A stretch of DNA of 64,000 nucleotides from Lachnospiraceae bacterium (GTDB lineage Bacteria; Bacillota; Clostridia; Lachnospirales; Lachnospiraceae), in NCBI GenBank assembly GCA_910573755.1, contig CAJTBO010000004.1, positions 1-64,000 on the forward strand, written 5' to 3'. This document shows positions 35,208 through 43,994 of the stretch, in pieces. Under the pieces are notes generated by a model. The model was not told where the DNA came from and searched no databases. It saw nothing but the letters and a program-made list of their open reading frames with translations. Position 1 is the first letter of the stretch; each line of letters starts with the position of its first letter. The position numbers and the translations under genes are program-made.

Positions 35208-38093
35208 TTATCCTCTGTTGATCTTAAGTCCCGGATCTGCGTATGTGTTTACATTAATCGAATCCGCAACCGTTCCTGTTTCCTTATCGATCACTACTAT
35301 GTTGATTCCCGTCTTATTCATGGAATAATCAATATTGTCCACTATGATCTCGCTTCTGTCCCTTCCGGGAGATACCGTAAATCCTTTGCTTTTTACCTTG
35401 ATCTTACAATATCTCAGCGGCTCACAGCATACCTTCAGTTTGCCGTTTAGATATTCAACGCTGTAATTGGAATGGCCTGCGGCAAATTCATAGTTTAAAT
35501 TCAGCTCCTCCTCAGCCTTACTGTCAATCCTCACCACCCCCGCATCAATCACGGCTGCATAGCTGTTACGCCAGAAGACATCCTTCCTCAATGGCAAACC
35601 GATAGCTTCCAAAAATCTTCCCCACTGACTGGCGCATTCATCTCTGCCGGACAGTACGACCACATACTTTGCATCCGCTTTCAGCATTGCAAAATACTCA
35701 TGCAGATTGTCGATTTTTCTAAGCTTTGAAATGCCCGCAACTATTCCATTCCTCTCAGAAACAATCTCCAGCCATGTCTTCCCGGATTTCAACTGCGCTG
35801 CGGCCTCCATCCTCTGCTCTTCCTCATAAGCATAAGCTGTCTGTATTTTATTCAGAAGATCCGTTTTCCCTCTCAAAGCATCATATAACTGCAGCATCAC
35901 CTTTGTACTCTCATTGCCGCTTTTTTGTTTCACTTTGAGATTCAACGCCGAACGCAGCCATTGCAGAGATTCCATCCGTTTTGATTCTATTTTCCGGTAA
36001 ACAGCCTCATACTCTATCTCCTTAAAAATATCCGTCTTACCCAGTAATTGCTTGGCATCTTCGTAAAACAGATCCTGGCATTCTATCAACTTTGCCAGTG
36101 AAGTAAAGCGTCCTTTAGACCTGTTCTTGATCGCCGCAAATTTTTTTCCGAACAGTACCGCAAAACACGTCCCATGCATGGAATCCGTGATCACATAACT
36201 AGCATGCTGAAAATAAGCAAGCCAGTCTATAAACTCCGGATTTACAATCTTTTCATCCAGGTTCATGATCCTTCTCGCCGCTTCCCTATAAGATTCCTGA
36301 TCCAGAATAATAACCAGCTTTTTATCCAGTTCGCGAGCCGTTTCAAGAAGGACTTGCCGTTTATCCGGCGTCGGGTTTAATATATAAGCCAGAAGATACT
36401 CTTCGTCAAATTTTAACTGTGACATAGCACTGAGTTCATTCCAGATTTTTCTGCTGCATAACCAGACCGGATCTAATACCTGTACAGCCTGAGCATCAAA
36501 TAAGTCCATGCATATATCCACACCATAGTCCTCGCGCACTGATATTGCATCAAAGCGTTTTAAACAGTAAGTTCCCAACGCTCTCGCCTCTGCATCTATA
36601 TCTTTTTTACCTTTTAATTCCCCAAAAGAAGAAGCATAAGCTATCATTCTCTTATTTTTATCGGCAAACCCCAGCATCATATATTGAAAAATCTGATCAA
36701 TATAATGCATCCACCAATCCCACGATATATCTGATCCCACTATAAATGTATCAAAACACTGATTTGCCGCCTGCCAGTCCCCCATTTCTATAAAATCTCC
36801 GGTCAATTTCATATACTTTTTTGCAAATTTAAAGGCTTTATCATGCATCATTCCACCCCAGCGCTCCAAAACGGCAGCTTTTTTACCCAGTTCGTTCACC
36901 GCCCTGTAAAGCGCATAGTTTGTGGCAATACTCCCGTAATTATCCGACATATAAAGTATCATGCCCACATCGTATTTATGCAGCGATGTATAGACAGCCC
37001 TCTCAAATTCCTGCTCCCCACAATTTCTAAAGAATTCCCGGCGTTTCGCAATATCACTGTTGCCTGCAGAGGGATAAAAAATATTGGAATTCAACAGCCT
37101 TTTATCACAATTTTCTTCTGCCTCTTTCCCATATATTTTCTGAAAATGAAACTGATATTCTGATCCGGAGAGCGACCCCCGAAATAGTTCCTTCCCCTTT
37201 TCATTGTTGAGAAGAACAACGGACACTCCCTTTCTATATTCAAAGGATAACTTTATTTCTCCCGCTGCCCATAAATCTCCTATCGTAACATCTCCCTGGC
37301 GAGGAAGCCTGCTGTACTGGCACTGAAAACATGAAGCGCGCAAATTGATATCCTGCAGGAAAGACCACAAATATACGCTCCTATTGAAATAGGATGTTCT
37401 TGTCTCTCCACCTTTTGATTTTACCCTGAATAAAGTCCCCCATCCCTCCCGGCTTCGGAACTCAACATCCTCAATCTTCTCAACACCTCCATATGAATTG
37501 CATAAATGTTCCTGAAACAGCTTCGGGGAAGGAATTCCATGACACAGGACATCCACCGTATACAGCTTATCATAATCCTTTCCCAGAAAACGCAGCAATC
37601 CGGCAATCTGACACGGACAGCCGCTGTATAAGACATATCTCCCCTCTTCAAGAAGTTCTTTTACCCTTTGAAAAGTATCACCCGTTGAACTCTGTAAATA
37701 TTTGGAACGCCGGAGTAAATCCAATTCTTCTATATCATGTATGATAATATGGTTCACGCGGAATTTATCATCATAAGCCGCCCCTGCAACATAGCCCCCC
37801 TTTTTTAAAACATTCTCCGCAAGAAATGTGAAGATTCCTCCCGATGAACTGTCATAAAGAAGCTTTTCTTCCGCAGAGAATGCATAAATATCCGGCTCCG
37901 GATTATTCGGATACTGACAGTTTACGGAAGGACATACCTGCCTGCATTTCCCGCAGGCAATACATTTTTCCGCATCTATGACCGGCTCCATGAATCCTTC
38001 CACATTCTCTTTCATACTGACAGCTCCTGTCGGACACGCATTAAAGCAGGCTCCACACCCGTAACAGGACTCCATATTATCAAGTATTCTCAT
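35208..38093 (-). CDS. Ferredoxin/FrhB plus polysaccharide pyruvyl transferase multidomain protein
   Basis: A 961-residue fusion. Residues 1-60 hold two 4Fe-4S motifs (CYGCGACFNACPTGA, CIACGKCRQVCPS). About 75-340 match the FrhB/coenzyme F420 hydrogenase beta-like domain, including VLCHGIPSPKLFQEHL. About 380-680 match polysaccharide pyruvyl transferase (ILYMSDNYGSIATNYALY, TFIVGSDISWDW, ISVREDYGVDIC, YVITDSMHGTCFAVLF). The last 200 residues look beta-rich and loosely resemble an ILEI/FAM3-type module (YVVVLSGRDECASQWGRFL, INIVVIDKETGTVADS), which is tentative. The ribosome site is GGAG 6 nt before the ATG. As last gene of the Gtf run, it may add pyruvate ketals to the adhesin glycan. Confidence 0.8.
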   Translation of the reverse strand: MRILDNMESCYGCGACFNACPTGAVSMKENVEGFMEPVIDAEKCIACGKCRQVCPSVNCQYPNNPEPDIYAFSAEEKLLYDSSSGGIFTFLAENVLKKGGYVAGAAYDDKFRVNHIIIHDIEELDLLRRSKYLQSSTGDTFQRVKELLEEGRYVLYSGCPCQIAGLLRFLGKDYDKLYTVDVLCHGIPSPKLFQEHLCNSYGGVEKIEDVEFRSREGWGTLFRVKSKGGETRTSYFNRSVYLWSFLQDINLRASCFQCQYSRLPRQGDVTIGDLWAAGEIKLSFEYRKGVSVVLLNNEKGKELFRGSLSGSEYQFHFQKIYGKEAEENCDKRLLNSNIFYPSAGNSDIAKRREFFRNCGEQEFERAVYTSLHKYDVGMILYMSDNYGSIATNYALYRAVNELGKKAAVLERWGGMMHDKAFKFAKKYMKLTGDFIEMGDWQAANQCFDTFIVGSDISWDWWMHYIDQIFQYMMLGFADKNKRMIAYASSFGELKGKKDIDAEARALGTYCLKRFDAISVREDYGVDICMDLFDAQAVQVLDPVWLCSRKIWNELSAMSQLKFDEEYLLAYILNPTPDKRQVLLETARELDKKLVIILDQESYREAARRIMNLDEKIVNPEFIDWLAYFQHASYVITDSMHGTCFAVLFGKKFAAIKNRSKGRFTSLAKLIECQDLFYEDAKQLLGKTDIFKEIEYEAVYRKIESKRMESLQWLRSALNLKVKQKSGNESTKVMLQLYDALRGKTDLLNKIQTAYAYEEEQRMEAAAQLKSGKTWLEIVSERNGIVAGISKLRKIDNLHEYFAMLKADAKYVVVLSGRDECASQWGRFLEAIGLPLRKDVFWRNSYAAVIDAGVVRIDSKAEEELNLNYEFAAGHSNYSVEYLNGKLKVCCEPLRYCKIKVKSKGFTVSPGRDRSEIIVDNIDYSMNKTGINIVVIDKETGTVADSINVNTYADPGLKINRG

Positions 38094-38186
38094 TTTTTTC
38101 TCCTATACAAAAATCAGCTTATCCCCATAACACCATGGTTTCAGGAAATTCCTATTCACTACATGCCTTCTTTCGGATTCCTTTGG

Positions 38187-40004
38187 CTAATCAGATAACA
38201 TTTCCACTATTTCTTCTGCATACGCATCATCGTCCTGCAGTTCAATATCCCTGTCAAAATTAAATTCCGCCGTATGTTTATTTTTCAGTTTTATTTTATA
38301 TGCGGCTCCCATCCTGTACCACTCATATTCGGAATCAATATGTCCTATATCCACTGCCCAATATCCCTCAAAGGCTAAATCCGCAGCCATTATTTTAGCC
38401 GTCGGTCCCAGCATAAGCAAAATCAGTTTATTCACCCCATGCCGGCGAACCGCATTCATAATCGCTTCATACCTGCTATATGCATTCTGGGACGGACAGA
38501 TGATCCGCTCTACCGACTTTGCTCCCTGAAATAAATCATTACCCACACCGGAACGTGAGTAGAAGCCTTCCACGATCAGGATATCTTTCTCCGCAAATAA
38601 TTCTTTTATATTTTGAAAATGTTTTTCAGCGATCGATTTATCCACTAAATCTATATAGGGACGCGAGAGGAAGGTACTCCCATAACATTTTCCATTTGCA
38701 GCAATTTCGTCGTAAAAATCCTGATACCGTTTCATATGTTCATCCCAAAAGGAATGAAATGCATCAGTATAACGCTCCCTTCCTTCAAAAATATCCGGCA
38801 GGCACACTAACAGTTTCCTGTTATCCGGTGCCATAATAATCTGCTTCAATCTTCCAGCCAACTCTTCATTATAATCCTGATAGGGAATCGAATACCCCAT
38901 CATCAGATCAACTTCCCCATCCCCAAAACGGGCAACCGAGACATGTCTATCCTTTACATATTTCAGAGTTTTCTGCATATCCATCACAGAAAAATGCTCT
39001 TTCTCTCCGCAAAGCATACCCGATATACCATAATCATCCATATCTTGCCGCAAAAGCATCTGAACAGCCTCTATCAGAAATTTTTTAGTAAAATACCCGT
39101 CTCTGATCAACGAAGAAAATTCCCTGACATGCCGCACATATTCCTGATATTCCGCTTCACTTATATTTTTCACCTGCTCTGCGGCATCCTCCAGAGTATC
39201 CGCCACGATCCCAAGATGATTCCCCTCGATCAGATACTGATTGGAAATTCCCCTCGGAACGATCACCGGAATCCCCGCTGCCAAATAAGTGCTGAGTTTA
39301 AACGAATTATTGTACCGCATATATTGGTGCCAGTAATCATTTCCATACCATACAAGCCCAAATCCGCCCTCTGCAAGTTCAAGCAGCAGTCTGTCACTGT
39401 CCATCCATCCCTTCACCTGTACATTTTCTCCCGTACACTGTTCCGATGCATAAACCTTCAAAGGCACATCAAAATTCCATTGATCAGGGAACAGAAATTT
39501 AGAGGGTTTTCCCGCGAAATGGATTTCCTTCCTAAACTTCGCAGGCTGAGAAAACCGGATGTCCGTAGTATAATCCCATATTTCCTGTATGGCAAATTTC
39601 ATATCCGCCCTGGCATAAGAGGATACTACAAGTACTTCCGCAGAATTATAAATCTCCGTTACCATTTTCAGCATAAACCGGCTGCTCTCAAACATAAGAG
39701 CCTCCACATCATGCACCACCATAACAACTCTTCCGCCATATGCTTTTATTCGTCTGATCAACCCTTCCTCAAACCTTAGCTGATGCCAGGTCGGATGCTG
39801 AAAAAAAACAATATCCCCCGGAGATATGCCGGCGATGATACCATCATATCTCGAACTCAGGCTTTCTGCACTTTCCTCCCTTGAATTGTAATAGAAAATC
39901 CCCATATTTCTGAATCCAAGCTGATGTGCGATATCAGAGACCATTGTCTGCGCATATTGAGCCGCACCTGACAACCCATTGATACACGTTATAAATATTT
40001 TCAT
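38187..40004 (-). CDS. Gtf3-like glycosyltransferase fused to a DUF1792 (GT-D) glycosyltransferase
   Basis: A 605-residue bifunctional enzyme. The first 330 residues are nearly identical to the separate Gtf3 gene upstream (KIFITCINGLSGAAQYAQTM, DIVFFQHPTWHQLRFEEGLI), but lack a ten-residue segment (MKKFLLDNGV in the other copy) around residue 145. The second part (about 345-605) is a DUF1792/GT-D domain: VSVARFGDGEVDLMMGYSIP with the conserved DGE, SFWDEHMKRYQDF, YGSTFLSRPYIDL and LGPTAKIMAADLAFEGYWAV. In streptococcal Fap1 glycosylation a Gtf3 adds the second sugar and a DUF1792 enzyme a third. The third of three adjacent ATGs (40004) suits the AGAGG site. Confidence 0.85.
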   Translation of the reverse strand: MKIFITCINGLSGAAQYAQTMVSDIAHQLGFRNMGIFYYNSREESAESLSSRYDGIIAGISPGDIVFFQHPTWHQLRFEEGLIRRIKAYGGRVVMVVHDVEALMFESSRFMLKMVTEIYNSAEVLVVSSYARADMKFAIQEIWDYTTDIRFSQPAKFRKEIHFAGKPSKFLFPDQWNFDVPLKVYASEQCTGENVQVKGWMDSDRLLLELAEGGFGLVWYGNDYWHQYMRYNNSFKLSTYLAAGIPVIVPRGISNQYLIEGNHLGIVADTLEDAAEQVKNISEAEYQEYVRHVREFSSLIRDGYFTKKFLIEAVQMLLRQDMDDYGISGMLCGEKEHFSVMDMQKTLKYVKDRHVSVARFGDGEVDLMMGYSIPYQDYNEELAGRLKQIIMAPDNRKLLVCLPDIFEGRERYTDAFHSFWDEHMKRYQDFYDEIAANGKCYGSTFLSRPYIDLVDKSIAEKHFQNIKELFAEKDILIVEGFYSRSGVGNDLFQGAKSVERIICPSQNAYSRYEAIMNAVRRHGVNKLILLMLGPTAKIMAADLAFEGYWAVDIGHIDSEYEWYRMGAAYKIKLKNKHTAEFNFDRDIELQDDDAYAEEIVEMLSD

Positions 40005-40021
40005 CATCATCCTCTCATCTT

Positions 40022-41062
40022 TTACAGATTCGCTTCATAGATCATATTTGATATACCATAATCATCCACATCCCGCCGCACAAGCATCTGAACAGCCTCT
40101 ATCAGAAATTTTTTGGTAAAATACCCGTCTCTGATCAACGGGGAAAATTCCCTGACATGCCGCACATATTCCTGATATTCCGCTTCACTCATATTTTTCA
40201 CCTGCTCTGCGGCATCCTCCAGAGTATCCGCCACGATCCCAAGATGATTCCCCTCAATCAGATACTGGTTGGAAACTCCTCTCGGAACGATCACCGGAAT
40301 CCCCGCTGCCAGATAAGTGCTGAGTTTAAAATTATTATTATATCGCATATATTGGTGCAAATAATCATCCCCATACCATACCAGCCCAAATCCGCCCTTT
40401 GCAAGTTCAAGCAACAGCCTGTCACTGTCCATCCATCCCATCACCTGTACATTTTCTCCCGCACACTGTTCCGATGCATAAACCTTCAAAGGCACATCAA
40501 AATCCCATTGATCAGGGAACAGAAATTTAGAGGGCTTTCCCGCGAAATGGATTTCCTTCCGAAACTTCGCAGGCTGAGAAAACCGGATGTCCGTAGTATA
40601 ATCCCATATTTCCTGTATGGCAAATTTCATATCTGCTCTGACTCCGTTATCCAGCAGAAATTTTTTCATGGCATAGGAAGGCGCAACAAGAACTTCCGCA
40701 GAATTAAAAATTCCTGTCACATCTCCCAGAAAACACCAATTGCTCTCAAACATAAGAGGTATAAAATCATGCACCACCATAACTACTCTTCCGCCATACG
40801 CTTTTATGCGCTCTATCAGCCCCTCTTCAAATCTTAACTGATGCCAGGTCGGATGCTGAAAAAAAACAATATCTCCCGGTGATATACTGGCGATGATACC
40901 GTCATATCTGGCGCTCAGGCTTTCTTCACTTTCCGTACCTGAGTCATAACAATAGATTCCCATATTCCTAAATCCCAATTGATGCGCAATATCCGAAACC
41001 ATCACTTGTGACTCAAGAGCCGTACCGCCTATCCCGTTGATACATGTTATAAATATCTTCAT
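40022..41062 (-). CDS. gtf3: Gtf3-type glycosyltransferase of the accessory Sec glycosylation pathway
   Basis: A 346-residue Gtf3, which in streptococci adds the second sugar (usually glucose onto GlcNAc) to the serine-rich adhesin. Motifs: KIFITCINGIGGTALESQVM, DIVFFQHPTWHQLRFEEGLI, VVMVVHDFIPLMFES, SKFLFPDQWDFDVPLKVYAS, GGFGLVWYGDDYLHQYMR and AAGIPVIVPRGVSNQYL. The ATG at 41062 overlaps the gtfB stop (ATGA) and has AAGGAG 6 nt upstream. The following fusion gene carries an almost identical copy, so this is a recent tandem duplication. Confidence 0.88.
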   Translation of the reverse strand: MKIFITCINGIGGTALESQVMVSDIAHQLGFRNMGIYCYDSGTESEESLSARYDGIIASISPGDIVFFQHPTWHQLRFEEGLIERIKAYGGRVVMVVHDFIPLMFESNWCFLGDVTGIFNSAEVLVAPSYAMKKFLLDNGVRADMKFAIQEIWDYTTDIRFSQPAKFRKEIHFAGKPSKFLFPDQWDFDVPLKVYASEQCAGENVQVMGWMDSDRLLLELAKGGFGLVWYGDDYLHQYMRYNNNFKLSTYLAAGIPVIVPRGVSNQYLIEGNHLGIVADTLEDAAEQVKNMSEAEYQEYVRHVREFSPLIRDGYFTKKFLIEAVQMLVRRDVDDYGISNMIYEANL

Positions 41063-42441
41063 CGTCTCTCCTTCCATTCCCCGCTGGCAATCTCTGCATA
41101 CCGCTGTGCCGTCTCCTCCATAGCCGCATCCCGCTGCTTTTTCAGCCGCCTCTCCAATACCTCTCCATCTTTCGCCGCCTTTTTTACGTCAGCGATCAGA
41201 CGGTCCACGGAAGCGGCGGGATAGATATGGGCTTTTGCTATATAATTCCTGTTGTGGATCGTTTCCTCAAAAGCAAAGATCAGTTGGTTATGCAGAAACG
41301 CCCTCCTGACTGCCGATACGATCTCCTTCTCATGATTGATATCAAAATAGAAATCACACTCCTTGAACAGATCATCCAATACCGTCTGTTTCACATTGGG
41401 ATAAAGGCTCACGTTCTCGCAGTTATCCATCCCCATAAGCTTTGGAGACATTTCCGTCAGTGCGGCGATATGGAAATGAACCTTCGGAAGCGCCTTGACG
41501 ATCTTCGCGCAATGTTCGATCCTGTCTGAATTCGTACAGATCAGCGCCTCCTGCCTGTGCTCATTTTCCTTTACAAAGGAATAAAGAAAGCCCAGTCTGT
41601 GCGTCATATCCGGGTTTGCCCCAAGAGCGATCAGTTTATCATAAGACTCCCTCTTCTGCACCATAATCGTCTCTGTACGCGCCGCATGCCCGTTTAAGAG
41701 AAACTGCATATTCCCCGGAATTTCCGCTCCCACAGGTTCCTGCCAGAACAACACATCTCTCTTTGCGGATGCCGCTTTCATTTTGTTTGACACAAAGAAC
41801 GGCGTTGACAGGGAATTGAAAAAGATCCTGCTTTCTCCGAAACCCGCCTGCTCAAGCGCATATACGACAAAATCGGTTTTCGTATGAAAGATTCGCACCA
41901 TATCCCCCTGATTGAGAATAATGTCCCCCGTGACAAAATTCTCCACAATGACTTCCCTGCCCTCTGCAGAAAAATAAGACTTGGTGGCCTTCTGCCCTTT
42001 GGCGTTGAACAGCGTCCTCGCAAAGATCGCGCCATAACGGTTATAGTGGTCGCTGGAACGCACAGTGCCCTTCTCATCATACCAGTCGATAATCTGCACA
42101 CGCCTTTTATGCGCAGGCTCCGCATAAAAGATCCTTCCCCGCTCTTTCTCTCTGTCATGGACCGATCCGCTGCTGTTATTTCCGCTGATCTCCCAATACT
42201 CCGGGACTGTTATCTGATTGAAGAATTTTGCATGTGCCATCTCCCCCAGAACTTCCTTAAAATCTCCCAGAAAAAAGCCGTATGCGGACAGTATGTCCTC
42301 CGGCAAAAAACCATTGTCCTCGATCACCATCGCCGGATAGGAAAAACCGGCACTCCGAAAAGACGAATACAGATCCTGGCTGTCTGTCCCGTAATAATCA
42401 AAAAGCAATATAGTATCGTTTATTTTAATATGTTTTTCCAT
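41059..42441 (-). CDS. gtfB: Accessory Sec glycosylation chaperone GtfB
   Basis: A 460-residue protein matching GtfB (Gtf2), the non-catalytic partner of GtfA in the O-GlcNAc transferase that primes Ser/Thr-rich adhesins. Order and features fit: an N-terminal region ending near GRIFYAEPAHKRRVQIIDWY, the beta-rich middle (YNRYGAIFARTLFNAKGQKA, EVIVENFVTGDIILNQGD), and a GT-B-like C-terminal half (LGFLYSFVKENEHRQEALIC). GtfB holds the polypeptide substrate and controls acceptor range. It overlaps gtfA upstream by 22 nt and gtf3 downstream by 4 nt. Confidence 0.85.
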   Translation of the reverse strand: MEKHIKINDTILLFDYYGTDSQDLYSSFRSAGFSYPAMVIEDNGFLPEDILSAYGFFLGDFKEVLGEMAHAKFFNQITVPEYWEISGNNSSGSVHDREKERGRIFYAEPAHKRRVQIIDWYDEKGTVRSSDHYNRYGAIFARTLFNAKGQKATKSYFSAEGREVIVENFVTGDIILNQGDMVRIFHTKTDFVVYALEQAGFGESRIFFNSLSTPFFVSNKMKAASAKRDVLFWQEPVGAEIPGNMQFLLNGHAARTETIMVQKRESYDKLIALGANPDMTHRLGFLYSFVKENEHRQEALICTNSDRIEHCAKIVKALPKVHFHIAALTEMSPKLMGMDNCENVSLYPNVKQTVLDDLFKECDFYFDINHEKEIVSAVRRAFLHNQLIFAFEETIHNRNYIAKAHIYPAASVDRLIADVKKAAKDGEVLERRLKKQRDAAMEETAQRYAEIASGEWKERR

Positions 42442-43910
42442 TTCTTCTCCACTTCCGGCGTCAGATATGCTTTTGCCTTTTCATAGGAATGCTCGTGAAA
42501 ACGTTCCAGATCCGCTTCCGTAAATAAACGCACGATGCATTCTGCCAGTCTGCCCACTCTGTCCTGTTTCTCCATCTTATCCTGCACCGGAATCAGATAG
42601 CCGTTTTTACCGTCATCGATAAAGTTTGGATTCCCGTACCTCACATCAAACCCGATCAGAGGAAGCCCCGAACCGACCGCCTCCATCAACGTCAGTCCAA
42701 ACCCTTCGCTGGTAGATGCCGACAGATAAGCCTCATAGCTTTTATATATATCCTGCAGATCCTGCTGTCCGCAGAGACGCACATATTTCTCACAGTGCAG
42801 TCGTTTGATCTGTTCTTTCAGCCGTTCCTCTTCCCCGCCTTTTCCGTAAATATCGATGGTCAGATCCTTCACCGTCTCTCTCGCCGCCACGACCGCATCG
42901 ATGATCCAGTCGATATGTTTTTCCCCTGCCAGCCGTGACGCGGTGATCAGAGAATGTTTTTTTCTGGGCTTTTCCGGCATTTTCAGTTCATCCAGACTCC
43001 CCACCGGAATGGTCACTACTTTCGGATTCGCTCCCATATATTTCTTAAACTGCTGCTTCAGGAGACGATTCTGCACATCTGTGGAGGCTATAAAAAACCG
43101 GATATTTCTCCACTGCGAAAAAGCATATTCATAATAATTATTCCAGAGGATCACCTCATCGTCCGTGCCGCCTTCACTGTAGTGATCCGCATGAATGACG
43201 ATCCCGATCCTTGCCGGTCCTGCATTCTGCATGATCGACTGACCGATCCCGGTCGTCCTGTCGATGATCACCACGTCCTTTCTGGTCAGTTTAAGACATG
43301 ACACCATATATCCCACCAGTTCCTCCTTGGAACAAAGCAGCCTGTCCGGGAACTGGTACATCACCTTATCATTATCGTTGATCTCTTCATAGGCGACAGT
43401 TCCGTCCTCATTGAAGAATCTGCGGTGATAGAGATGCGCCTTATTGTCCAGCGGCGCATAATACTCCGAATAAATCCTGCAATAAGTATAATAGTCTTTG
43501 CGGATCAGGCAGCCGTTTGAGACGATCTCCACCCGATGTACTCTCTTTTCTTTGTCGTTTACCAGATATGCCATATAATAGATATCAGAATCCGGAAAAG
43601 TATACTTTACTTTGGTACCTTCTCCGGAAGCGGAAAAATTCCTGCTGCCGAACGTCTTTTCCAGCTGCCGCAGCGTAAACGTCACAGGGGATATCTTTAA
43701 GTCCGTAAAAAACGTATACAGCCATATCACCTCGGAATCCAGAAAACCGATGTTTTCCGTCATATGCTGTATATTTTCCTGCGGAAACATATCCGTAAAG
43801 ATAAATTTTGCCTCCTGCCCGATGCCCCGCAGAAGCTTCGCCCTGTAAGCCTGCGCGTACTCTACCCCGCTGCTTGCCCAGCCGATGCCCAGGTTAAAAT
43901 TGTATACCAT
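42420..43910 (-). CDS. gtfA: Accessory Sec O-GlcNAc-type glycosyltransferase GtfA
   Basis: A 496-residue GT-B enzyme (GT4-like) that puts the first GlcNAc on Ser/Thr of the serine-rich adhesin. The start VYNFNLGIGWASSGVEYAQA is diagnostic. Also seen are ALLEG-like VVIIDRTTGIGQSIMQNAG, KHSLITASRLAGEKHIDWII, and GFGLTLMEAVGSGLPLIGFD with the EAVGSG donor site. The ATG at 43910 fits the family N-terminus and the GGAGGAGGAAGG site; an upstream in-frame start is unsupported. It forms a heterotetramer with GtfB in characterised systems. Confidence 0.9.
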   Translation of the reverse strand: MVYNFNLGIGWASSGVEYAQAYRAKLLRGIGQEAKFIFTDMFPQENIQHMTENIGFLDSEVIWLYTFFTDLKISPVTFTLRQLEKTFGSRNFSASGEGTKVKYTFPDSDIYYMAYLVNDKEKRVHRVEIVSNGCLIRKDYYTYCRIYSEYYAPLDNKAHLYHRRFFNEDGTVAYEEINDNDKVMYQFPDRLLCSKEELVGYMVSCLKLTRKDVVIIDRTTGIGQSIMQNAGPARIGIVIHADHYSEGGTDDEVILWNNYYEYAFSQWRNIRFFIASTDVQNRLLKQQFKKYMGANPKVVTIPVGSLDELKMPEKPRKKHSLITASRLAGEKHIDWIIDAVVAARETVKDLTIDIYGKGGEEERLKEQIKRLHCEKYVRLCGQQDLQDIYKSYEAYLSASTSEGFGLTLMEAVGSGLPLIGFDVRYGNPNFIDDGKNGYLIPVQDKMEKQDRVGRLAECIVRLFTEADLERFHEHSYEKAKAYLTPEVEKKWKNILK

Positions 43911-43994
43911 TGTTGTCCTTCCTCCTCCATAATGATTTATACATGACAATTCCGTACCGCCCACTACATGATCCGCCTGATATATGAAACCGCC

